Shown piece by piece: positions 9,105-18,861 of a stretch of DNA of 64,000 nt. How positions within the stretch are numbered: the stretch's first letter is position 1; each line of letters opens with the position of its first letter. Both the position numbers and the translations under genes were made by a program. The stretch is from Biscogniauxia marginata. Lineage: Eukaryota; Ascomycota; Sordariomycetes; Xylariales; Xylariaceae. Where the stretch lies: the NCBI GenBank assembly GCA_022695795.1, contig MU404124.1:1-64000 (forward strand), written 5' to 3'. The notes under the pieces are model-generated. The model saw nothing but the letters and a program-made list of their open reading frames with translations. It was not told the origin of the DNA and did no database searches.

Positions 9105-9911
9105 ATGTCTCAGAAACCTATTACGTTTGTCAGCGCGCCGGAAACAACAAACTCAATCCCTAGCATGAACGTCCAAAAGGCAGGCTCGGGAGAAGCGGCT
9201 GGCCGGGGTGAGAATGGCTCTTAGAAAGACGATTTCTCTGGCCTAGTTGACGGCACTCTTTCGCCTTTAATAGTATCTGTCAAGAGGTAAGAGACATGAG
9301 GCTCCCATATACTCGCAATACTAACTCGGGACTATTAGCAGCAATTCCCACGAACCCGATCTAGTTTCTAAGTCAGAAAAGGACATTGAGAATCAATCCA
9401 CCCAAAAAGTTGACCCGACATTTCCGAAGCAACGGTATGCTGAAATCCAAGATCCTTAAGGGGCTAAATTTCTTTTCCTAACATCTCGGTAGCAGGTCCG
9501 AGTCATTTCCAAAAGCCCAAGCAATAGGCGAGCTCGCGAAGCTCTTCCACGCCGAGGAGCAACGTGGGCATAGAGTCCACAAAACTGGTGCATTTGACGG
9601 TTGCGCAGTGTAGGCACAAAGCAAAGCTACTTCCACTACATAATGATTCGCGCTGACTCGAGGGTAGCAACGACGAGGAATCTGGAAGAGAAAACTCGTA
9701 TCACGATGCTGTCCGGTACCCTGACTCTAGGGGCGAAAGCCGGGTTGTCGAATGCTCACCAGAGCAATATGAGAAGACAGCGGACCCGGGCCTCCCACCG
9801 AAGCTGGGAGACGTGGTATACCGGCCGGAGACGGTATACAAATCTAGGAGCTACAAGGATAATCCGGAAGTGTTGTATTGGTTCATATGGGAGAACTGCT
9901 CACATTTCTGA
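9105..9911 (+). pseudogene. Four-exon unknown gene with one in-frame TAG
   Basis: A spliced frame appears when three fungal-type introns are removed: 9287-9338 (GTAAGA ... ACTAACTC ... TAG), 9435-9492 (GTATGC ... CCTAACA ... TAG) and 9610-9667 (GTAGGC ... GCTGAC ... TAG). Exons 9105-9286, 9339-9434, 9493-9609 and 9668-9911 join in phase and end at TGA 9909-9911. The start reads MSQKPITFVSAPETTNS, the end EVLYWFIWENCSHF. The only defect is TAG at 9222-9224, explained by CAG-to-TAG in a CpA context, the preferred RIP target. An unseen intron ending at this TAG is possible but no good donor was found. Family not recognised. Agreement of three introns in frame makes a real gene likely; whether it is dead is less sure. 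Confidence 0.6.
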
Positions 9912-11003
9912 TACGGACCATCATTGTCTCGGCGATACGGTTGAACACGTTGCGTGTTTGATAGAACCTTGAGTGGAAAGCGCAGATTTTGGATCAAAAC
10001 AAGTCCTGAAATGCGGCTCGTTTCCTGTTATACCAGGACATGAACAATGGTTCGATAAGTCATGTGGACACGATATTCTATAATAAACCTTTACCTAGCC
10101 TTTTTGTCTCAACCACCAAGACAAGTCAATTTACCACCGTTCTCTCCCCCAAACTCTTATTCAGGACCAAAATTCCCATTCCTCTCCTCGGATGGTACGT
10201 TTCAGGATGGACACTTAGGGGTGTTTGATATATATGCTTCTGAAAGTTCTACGGTTTAGATAGTGAGCGCATTAGACCTCTGGCGATGATCGTTGGCGTC
10301 GGGAAGTCTGTGCGGGACGTTGGAGACGCCCAATAGACTGGTCTAGACTACCAAATACGATCTTATACCATGACTAATGAGGTGAACAACAAGGACAGGG
10401 GCATATTTTTTATCATTATACATAGGTGGCATTAAAATGACTAAGCATGAAATCGTGGCTCTGCTGACATTAAGGCTCTGCTACCCAGGAATGGCGAAGC
10501 TCGGTGACTAGTTTGAGGCGTTTGAACTGGCCGTTAGATGCCAAGTTCTATTTCTTTACGTTTCAAGGAACGAATGGCCCTCACCAATTTCCCGCAATGG
10601 ACGCTTGAGGAATAGGCAATGTATCTTCATCGCGTGCGATTGGCCGGGTTATAGACCTGCAAGACACCTTGGGGCAACGGTACGAGTGTATGTCGCCCGG
10701 ACCCTCGCTGTCGTGAATAGAGAGAAGCTCGGAACGTGCTTCTCCTCTTAGCCATGTCGATCACCAATGTTCCATTTTTCAACGTCTCCCCTTGCGACGG
10801 AGAGTTCGGAACGTCGGGAACGGCTACCATGGCGCGATGACAAGCTATTTTAGAGTACATCGCCCAGGGTAGGTTTGTATTTAAAGATTCACGAGCCTCA
10901 CTTTCCAGGTGCAGGGTCTCAGTGAGGATATACGCCTACGAATAAATAAAAATCCGTATCAAAGCCTAGGGCAGGCAATATCTCACGAGCCGATATCTCA
11001 GAA
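9912..11003. other. Intergenic upstream of GH131
   Basis: Short frames on both strands (for example 10627-10860 minus) have no motifs or splice support. It contains the promoter of the GH131 gene; no clear TATA box was identified. Confidence 0.4.
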
Positions 11004-12090
11004 ATGATTTCCTCACTTCCCATCCTGACGAGCGTCCTCCTGGCCGCAACTAGCGCCTCGGCGCGCCCCTCCGCCTCGAAGCGCGGCACGGGCGTGATAT
11101 CGTGTCCGGTCGTGCTCAACGGGCTGGTGCCCGCGGACGCCACGCCGGCCGACTTCGACTCGTACGACACGTCGCCGTTCAACCCGGACTACGTGCGCGG
11201 CGACGAGCCCTTCTCGGAGATCCTGCTGTTCCCCGAGGTGACGCCGAGCTCGCGCTTCGACAACGACAGCACCAAAGCCGTCGAGGTGACCATCAACGAC
11301 GCGTCCATCTTCCAGACCCAGAACGGCTTCCGCCGCGCCGGCCTGCAATTTCAGGGCGACACGAACGAGGGCGGCCCCGGCACGCAGGGCGTACGCACGC
11401 TGCACTGGAGCGTCAAACAGGATCCGGAGCGAACGCTGAACCTGACACACGAGTACCTGGTATGTTGAGCAAAGCTGAGCCGAAGATTATGGACTGGAGC
11501 CGCCAAACTGGGATAGCGCATGGGGGTTTATGACTGCGAGGAGACGTGTTGCTAACTTACCACTAGAATGTCTGGCATGAGACATCTGACTTCAGCGCAA
11601 ATCAGTTCAACTTCGAGCTGGGCACCCTCATCGGCACCTCGGGCGCGGACAAGAACAACTTCAAGATCCTGAACCGGCAGAACACGGAGGTGTTCTCTGT
11701 GCCGGTCGACGAGGCGGCATGGCAGAACTTTGCGATCACTCTGGACTTTGACAAGAAGTAAGTACTCCCACTGTCCATCTACCCTAGTAGCACTCATGCC
11801 TACGATCCATCTCCCAATCTCGGTCAATTGTTAACGGGCGGGCCTTGTTTTCTTTCACCAGCACGATCCAAATCTACTACTCGACGGATGACGAGCCCCT
11901 TGTGGCGGTAACTGAGGTCCTCACGAACGACAACAGCGGTGGCGGCCAGTACCAGATTGGTATCCTGAAGAAGCCCACGGGAACCGACGACGTCGTCAAC
12001 TCCGGCTTCCAGGAGACAGGCATCGACGAGGGCCAGATCTACGGCGCCCTGTTCCTTGAGGATAGCGCTGATGGCTGTATCTCACTCTAG
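11004..12090 (+). CDS. Secreted glycoside hydrolase family 131 protein
   Basis: Three exons: 11004-11459, 11567-11757 and 11862-12090, giving 291 residues. The introns have donors GTATGT and GTAAGT; the first has a GCTAAC branch and the second ends CAG. An N-terminal signal peptide (MISSLPILTSVLLAATSASA) leads into a full GH131 domain: CPVVLNGLVPADATPADFD, FQTQNGFRRAGLQFQG, TLHWSVKQDP, LTHEYLNVWHE, and the terminal block QIYGALFLEDSADGCISL. GH131 enzymes are fungal beta-glucanases with broad beta-1,3/1,4/1,6 activity on cellulose and cell-wall glucans. It is unusually GC-rich compared with the damaged genes just upstream and shows no defects. It likely acts outside the cell in plant biomass degradation. 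Confidence 0.93.
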
Positions 12091-12473
12091 AAATGTCACT
12101 GTATCTTTGAATCCAAGTATAAAGGTCAATTTAACAAATGATGCTCACATGAATTGAAAGCTGAAAAATATGCTATAAGTCTATAAACATTGAACTTTTT
12201 TTGTTTTACTGTATCTGTAAATGCTATCAACGCAATCTAGGATGCTATGCTATGGGTCATACAAACAAGAACACGACGAACAATATCACAATATCTTACA
12301 TGCTAACAGGAAAAAAAAAGGAGCACTGGAAGGTAGACCTACCGACCTGACACATACGTACAGTCACGCCCAAAAAAGAATCATGCACAGGGGGATCTAC
12401 CAACCTACCTAGCAGGCATCGCCAAAGGGCCAACTCTAAAGCGCTCACCTACAAAATCAACGCGCCGGGATTC
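12091..12473. other. Convergent intergenic region
   Basis: 3' flank shared by the GH131 gene and the minus-strand disordered protein. A/T-rich with short poly-A runs and no gene. Confidence 0.5.
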
Positions 12474-14405
12474 TCACCGTAGCCGCCGCTCCCCCCTCTT
12501 ACGGCTGAGCAACGGAGCACGCGGCGAATCAGGGGAGACCGGATACTGCTGCTGCTGCTGCGGATAACGCGCCAACCTGCGCGCCGCCTGACTCGGCAGG
12601 TCCCTCCGGTCATCAACCGTCGACGGCTGCCCGTCGTCGCCGCCGAACCCCTCGACCTGCGCCTCGACGACGCAGCGCTGCGCGTAGTCGCTCGGGAAGA
12701 ACGAGTGGTCCGCAGGGCTGCGGATGGCGACGCCGGGGCCCAGGAACAGCGAGCCGAGCTCCTCGTCGTCGTCGTTGTTGTTGCGCGCGCGGGGGAAGTC
12801 GGGCGTCTCGAGCTCCGCCGGCTGCGAGGGTGTGCCGAGCGCCGCGGCCGGCACCGCGGCGGGTAGCTCGGCGCTCTGGGTGTCGATCCTGAGGCTGTTG
12901 GCGGCGGCGGCGGCGCTCTTACGCGCACGCGCCGGTGGTGGAGCAGACGACGTCCAGTCCGGGTCGAACAGCCCCGACGCGCGGGGGTCGCACGCGACGC
13001 CGAAGAGCTCGTCGCTCCTCTTCTGCCTCGGGACCCGGTAGTGCGCGGCGGCCCCCGGCTCCTTATTACGATTCTCCTGGCCTGCCTTTCCCGGGGCGGC
13101 ACGATACGGCGCTATACTGGGGTATGCGTCGTTCGCGGAGGCGGCGGGGTTGGGAGTCCTCGCGGCCTCGCTCCTCGGCCGTTGCATCGCGGGCGGCACG
13201 CCCGGGGCGGGGGGCGGCAGCGTCGGGCCCTTGGTCTGCCACGAGGCGATGTCCTCGACGGGCGACTTGGATATGCCGAGGAGTTCGAAGTGGGGGGCGG
13301 GCCGCCGCCCGGCCTTCATGAGGTGCAGGTTTACGCTCCTCTTGAAGTGCTCCTGCGCGCGGTCGACGAACGAGGGGCGCTTCTGCCTCGGTCGGTCGCC
13401 GTACCAGGCGCCGCGGGAGGGACTCGGCTCGCGCCCTGGCGAGGGCGAGGGCGAGGGCGAGGGAGACGGTGAGGGCGCAGGTGAAGTTGAAGGCGAAGGT
13501 GCTGGTACCCGCGGGCGAGGACGGGGACGACGGCCTCGAGTTGGAGCGACTACTTCTGGACCGAAGCTGTTGACAAGGTCGTCACTCGGCGGATGCCGCC
13601 GTGACACGGTACTCGCGGCGGCGGCGGCGGGCGGAGCGCGAGCGTGGGATCTCGGGCGATTGTTCAACTCCGAGAGCTCGCTCGTGCGCGTGGGATGAAC
13701 GCCACTTCTTGCGGTGGGATTTACGGCGCGAGGTGCGTACGAGTACGAGGCGCTACTATAGTTGCTGCGGAGCTCGTCGTTGTCGCTGTGGCCATCTTCG
13801 CGCAAGGGTGCACCGTAGCGATTAAATGGCTGGTGTGCGTTGTTCTGACTCTGGCTGCTGGGCCTCTGTGAAGGCGGTTGGTATGCCGTGTAGCTGGAGA
13901 TCGGTCGCGAAGAGCCACCACCATTGCTCGAGCTTTGCGTATACAGGGGTTGTTGGGGTTGCCAGCCGCCGTGCTTCGAGTGTCTGCCGGAGGGTTCATC
14001 ATCGTGGTCGCTCACGTCTCTGAAGGGCACAGCCGATCTAGAACGGTTGATATCAGGGTCTTGGGATCGTCTCGATGAGTCTCCGCCAAATGCAGTCGCG
14101 GGTCTAGTAGGCTGGGTTGAGCTGGGTCTCATAACCGGAGGGTGTCGCGAACGACTGAGACCCTTAGCTGGCCTGGGCTGTGCTTCACTGACGGTCTCGC
14201 CTGGGTTTGGACTCCGGATGTGGAGCCCTGGGGGAGCCGGCTTGTCGAAGACCACAGCAGTGGTACTGCCTTGGCTGGAGACGCTATCGACCTCCCACCG
14301 GCTCTGGTCGTCGATGTTGACGGGGCTAGTAACATCACTGTAATAGTCTGAGAGACCTCCAAGCGTCTCTAGTCGGATTTGGCTTTCCCGTTTTCTGTTA
14401 CTCAT
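12474..14405 (-). CDS. Large intrinsically disordered protein
   Basis: A single open frame of 643 residues from ATG 14405 (AAAAATGAG context; MSNRKRESQIRLETLGGLSD). Almost the whole protein is low-complexity: Ser/Pro/Arg/Gln-rich, with an (SP)n tract near the middle and a poly-Gln stretch near the C-terminus. A short less-disordered island (RPSFVDRAQEHFKRSVNLHL, then HFELLGISKSPVEDIASWQ) may be a binding motif. No enzyme domain, signal peptide or membrane segment. High GC produces several long antisense frames here that I regard as shadows. Function unknown; disordered fungal proteins of this kind are often regulatory or cytoskeletal. Confidence 0.7.
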   Translation of the reverse strand: MSNRKRESQIRLETLGGLSDYYSDVTSPVNIDDQSRWEVDSVSSQGSTTAVVFDKPAPPGLHIRSPNPGETVSEAQPRPAKGLSRSRHPPVMRPSSTQPTRPATAFGGDSSRRSQDPDINRSRSAVPFRDVSDHDDEPSGRHSKHGGWQPQQPLYTQSSSNGGGSSRPISSYTAYQPPSQRPSSQSQNNAHQPFNRYGAPLREDGHSDNDELRSNYSSASYSYAPRAVNPTARSGVHPTRTSELSELNNRPRSHARAPPAAAAASTVSRRHPPSDDLVNSFGPEVVAPTRGRRPRPRPRVPAPSPSTSPAPSPSPSPSPSPSPGREPSPSRGAWYGDRPRQKRPSFVDRAQEHFKRSVNLHLMKAGRRPAPHFELLGISKSPVEDIASWQTKGPTLPPPAPGVPPAMQRPRSEAARTPNPAASANDAYPSIAPYRAAPGKAGQENRNKEPGAAAHYRVPRQKRSDELFGVACDPRASGLFDPDWTSSAPPPARARKSAAAAANSLRIDTQSAELPAAVPAAALGTPSQPAELETPDFPRARNNNDDDEELGSLFLGPGVAIRSPADHSFFPSDYAQRCVVEAQVEGFGGDDGQPSTVDDRRDLPSQAARRLARYPQQQQQYPVSPDSPRAPLLSRKRGERRLR

Positions 14406-15387
14406 TTTTGGGACGAAATACAAAGAGGAATAAGGTAGTGATAATGAATTGTTAGGAATAGGATCATACACAAACCTGCACGCAAAATATCGAAAAGGGG
14501 GAAAGGGGTAGGGGGGAGAAGATCAAAAATATAGGTAATATATACTTGGGCTCTGTATGAATTTAATCATCGAGCCTGTATAGATTAAAACAAAACAACA
14601 GATGTGTTTAGGCGTTTAGGTAGTAGTGAATCCCGGCGGCGAAGATGCAGAGGGATTATATCCCCATCATAACAACTGCTTTGTCTACCTCCGTCGAAGC
14701 TTGGTAGTAAGCCTCATTGTTAGATATCTTTGTTCAACTCTGAACTCAATTGTTTAAAGACAAGAGCATTACCGTATGAACAAAACAAAGAATATGTATG
14801 GTTGTTACTAACAATAACATTGTTTAGCTTCGCACCTCTCAACCGTCCAGAAAAAACCTTACCTGGCATATGCTCTACTCTTGATCGCAGCTAGTAGCAG
14901 TGGAAATAGGCGGCTGTTCGCACATAACCTGGAATAAAATAGATATCCTGCTGAACGTGGTCAGCTGGGTTGCCCGTCGAGGTGATATATTTTAACGAAT
15001 AATTTAATTACTCAATGATGTACGAGGTTGCGAACCACAATCGGTCACTTCCGTATTTTTTATTCATTCATTATCTATGTGCAGAACCATAGGCACGGAT
15101 GCCATCGTGGCATATGCAAGGTCAAATACACGTTCCTCAGCAAAATACAAGTTACCTTACATCCCCTTACCCATAGCCGTCATTTCGCCTGGTTCGCCGA
15201 GGCCATGCAAATCAAGAATAGGGGACCATTAGCAAATCCGTGCTTGCAAAAAGCATGATATAATCATCGCTGTCTCTTTTGCAATGCAGTCCTTGTAATA
15301 CTGAGATATCCACCGGCACTCAGTAGAGTGGGTACTGTTGCTGGATCGCCGAGCAGCATACCGGAGGAAGCACAATGCAACCGAGCA
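14406..15387. other. Intergenic between disordered-protein gene and CUL3
   Basis: Holds the promoter of the disordered-protein gene and the 3' flank of CUL3. No further gene or repeat seen. Confidence 0.5.
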
Positions 15388-18108
15388 TCAAGCGACGTAC
15401 CGGTAAGCTGGGGAGCCGTCATTCAGCTCTGTTCGCTCAAGGTACTCTCGACTGAGCAAGTCTTCAATTCGACTCTTGATGAGGGGTACGTCAGGTTTGA
15501 ACCGGCCGGCCAGGACCTGAATAACCTCAGTGATGAGATGAGCATGGGAGAGCTCTTTACGCTGCCTGAAATATTTGTTAGTAAAGCCACTGGGCCTGGG
15601 ACAAGTTAGATGGGGGCATACTTCATGATACGGACGATAGCAGCGTCCGTAACGTGTTTTCTTGTATCCAGGTTCTTCTGGTCTGTCTCTTTGCGCTCTT
15701 CGTCATTCTCAACTTTGTTGGCAGCGTTGACAGAAGGCACCCTGATTTTGATCGTCTTGCTCACAAACTCGCGGTTGAATGTGAATCGATCGCCAGGTTT
15801 GACGGCATTGTTTGTCTGCGACTGCTTGTAAAGGATACGGAATGGCTTGAGCGAGGATACTGAAGTGAGTGCGTTGATTAGGTCTGGCTGCGGAATATTT
15901 GTGGCTGCCTGAACGTCTTCGAACGACAACCATTCCCCTTCCGGGAGGTCATTGAACAACATAAGCACAATCATGCCGTAAGTCGATATGTTGATCTCGT
16001 AGCGGCGTTCCTTGCTGAGCGGTCCTGCGGTTTTCCCCGGGATTTTGGGGAACACGCACTTGATGTCTGCTGTTCCTGCGCTTCCAACCCAAGTAAGGAC
16101 TCGACCGTTACGGTTCTTAGTATAGAATTCGAAGAAACTATCTTGCAATCTCTGTATCTCGCGAGGATAGGTAGCCTTGATCTTAGGTCCATCTGCGAGG
16201 CCGGAAAACCGACCCATGACTTCTTTGGGCCAGTTATTGCCGGCAAGGACGGAGATATTGAGATCAATCTGTTTATGATCCAATTCACCAAGTCCACGGA
16301 CGTGATTACGATAGTCCTCTGTAGTCTCCTTCGAGGTATTCATGTCCCTAAACATGCCTTCAAACTTTTGAGTAAAGTTGTTTCCTAGCTCTCGCTTCAT
16401 GCGGGAGATCATTTCCTGCTCCACTTCTTGGCTCTCTGATTTGCCGTGTAGTAGACGACGAGCTAGATGCTTTTGGTAATATTGCTCGAACTTGTCCTTC
16501 TCACTGAGATATCGAAGAAGCGTGATGGCCTTATCAAGGACAACATCTACCTCGGCTTCCGTCTTGCCCTTTATGCCGCGTTTGAGATTATCGTCAATGA
16601 AGAGGGAGACATACTCAGATCCACGGTCAAACGAGTTGACGAAGTCCGAGAAGCTCTTTGTCAATGTCGTCTGCAGAGAGAGATCTTCATCGAAACAGGT
16701 TGTCCAGAGTCGATCGAACTTGTCCTTCAGCAGTAGTACATCGTCGACCCATTTGATCGCCGCCGCCGTCTGTTGAGCTGAAGCGTTCATCTTCTTGGCA
16801 CTAGTTGCCGGCTCCTTCGGATTGGTCTGCTGAGCAATGCTAAAGTCAGTGTTTCTTAGCGTCTGCTCAATTTCGTTTCCTAGCTCGACAACACGAATAG
16901 CAAGAGCATTGCGCAAAGTTGCTTTCCTCGGATCGATGCGCGAGACGAGTTGATACAGAATACTCAGGTCCTCGATTCTATCGTTATCAATCATGGCGCG
17001 AATACCACTTCCTTCCAGGTTTAGGAAATCTTCTAGGTGCTTCGAGATGAGCTCCTGCTCGACCACACGTGCAATGTTATGTAGAGACAAGGGTGATATC
17101 GTCGTCTGGCAACGGCCGGCCTCCTCAGCAAGGCGCCGTTGGGTATAGCGGAGCCAGGCACTAGCATCCCCATCGCGGAGCAATCTCTCGCACTCTGCTT
17201 TGTAGAAGGCATGGCTCGTACGAATGTAGAAAGGCTCGAAGGTAGTGAGATAGAGTCGTTCTGCTTCGAGCTCCTCGTCCGACTCAAAGAGGCACTCCAG
17301 CATAGAGACGCAGCTGTGCAGCAGTGCCTTGTCGATAACATCGCCCTCTCGCTCCATGTTGATCTGATCAATGATAGTAGCATTGAGGATGTCAAAGACA
17401 TGATACTTGGAATCCGAGGTGGTAAGAGCCGAGCGCAAGACGTGGTCACGGTAGAGGCCAATTGTGGTGCTATATATAGAAGGGCGACTGCAGTCCTGGG
17501 TATATCCACGATCCAGATACATTAGGATATCGGCGATCATGTTCATGGACATGTTGTGGCTCTCCCACGAACTTCGGACGCCCTTCAGGAACTTTTCGCC
17601 CATGGCGCGACGCTCCACAACACTAGAACCGGGTGTTTCTTCAAGGGTGGTGCTAACAAGGTTCTTGGTGATCAGAGCCGAAATGGGCGGCAAGACCTGG
17701 TCAGCAAACCATTTCTCCTCAAAGTCTTTTACTCGGTCGTAGAGCTGATTACCGGCCTTCTTGAGGACGATCTTGTACGAGTATCTATAGAGCTGTTCGA
17801 AGGATAGGTTACCGGCATTCTTGGTATGGATGTCTCGGAGGGCTTCTCGTAGCTTGTCCCAGCACTGGTCGAAATCGTTCGGCTGACCGGCTTGACCTAG
17901 AGGCTTTTTGCGTATGCGAGTTAGCAGCGCTCGGCTTTAGCAGAAGGAGATGGGCTAGGGAGGCGTAGTAAGAATACCACGCCGACAGATAGTGCTGACA
18001 CAAAACAAAGAGGTAACATGTCCAGGTGAGAGGTGTAGGAACGTGGCATACCCTTCGAGGAGGCCGTATGCGACCTCCGCGCCCCGAACCTCCCCGTCCA
18101 GTAATCAT
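15388..18108 (-). CDS. cul3: Cullin-3 (CUL3-type ubiquitin ligase scaffold)
   Basis: Three exons: 18108-18052, 17903-15622 and 15565-15388, joining to 838 residues. The start MITGRGGSGRGGRIRPPRR matches the basic N-terminus typical of CUL3. The cullin body follows (for example FEQYYQKHLARRLLHGKSES and ELGNNFTQKFEGMFRDMN), then the C-terminal winged-helix segment (DAAIVRIMKQRKELSHAHLI ... SRIEDLLSREYLERT ... YRYVA). VRIMK contains the NEDD8 acceptor lysine, about residue 780. Its codon is split AA|G by the last intron (GTATGC ... CTAAC ... CAG). Cullin-3 holds BTB-domain substrate receptors and recruits Rbx1 and the E2. All key regions are present. A divergent promoter (18109-18861) is shared with the Zim17-type gene. 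Confidence 0.95.
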
Positions 18109-18861
18109 TTTGGCATAACCTTTATGTCTGTGTTAACTGTATTACGCATGAGCTGGTTAGCGGAATGAATATAATGGCGCGGTGATGCTCGAAATAAAAA
18201 GCACCTCCGGACAAGACAGATGGCGTGCTTGCATGGTGGACTCACTTCGTAGGTGGGTGCGCTCAGGACAACGAGAGGGAAGGGGAATGCCGAGGATGTG
18301 TAATCGGCATCTCCAGGTGAGAAGTAACGAGGTGTTAGATTTTGAGGAGGGAAAGAATGGTCTAGTAGAGGCTGTGGTATGTGGTGGATGGTAGTGGGAA
18401 TCACGCCGACATGAAAGCTGGACACGGTTGAGACGCGTAGTTTTAACGGTTGAGTAAAAGATGGCGACAGCGGAATGCGTTTATGTAGGTTGTATTCTGT
18501 AACCACAAGGCTACATTGTATGGGAATTGCGTGCATCCAGGCACCTAAAGTACCTAGGTCAACCTAAATTACTAACCTTGGGTAGATTTCTGGGGTGGTT
18601 AATTGGCCCACCCGGCGGGAATGCCCCTCTATCGGTCTGGAATATCCACTACCGAGGGGGACGTACCTTCACGTACCCAGATACCTACCTAGGTACCTAC
18701 ATAGCTCTGATTAGATAAGCCCTTATCGTTATCTGACGTGGGCAGTGGGGTAGAGACATAGCACAGCAGCTGCTAACCCCCCTAGTCCCATGCCGCATAT
18801 TTTAGCCAGCTGAAAAATTGTTTTTCTTGTAGTCGCAAAGACAGACCCTCCAGTACTACGC
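18109..18861. promoter_or_regulatory. Divergent promoter of CUL3 and Zim17-type gene
   Basis: About 750 bp between two divergent starts. It contains several copies of a palindromic CCTAGG-centred motif, for example near 18553 and 18680-18705 (TACCTACCTAGGTACC). No gene is seen in it. Confidence 0.5.

Noticed and set aside
10627..10860. 77-codon minus-strand frame with ATG
   Set aside because: No motif, splice signal or coding-like opposite-strand contrast; both strands look equally plausible.
12724..13698. Several plus-strand frames of 100-180 codons
   Set aside because: Antisense to the disordered-protein gene; Arg/Gly-rich strings caused by high GC.
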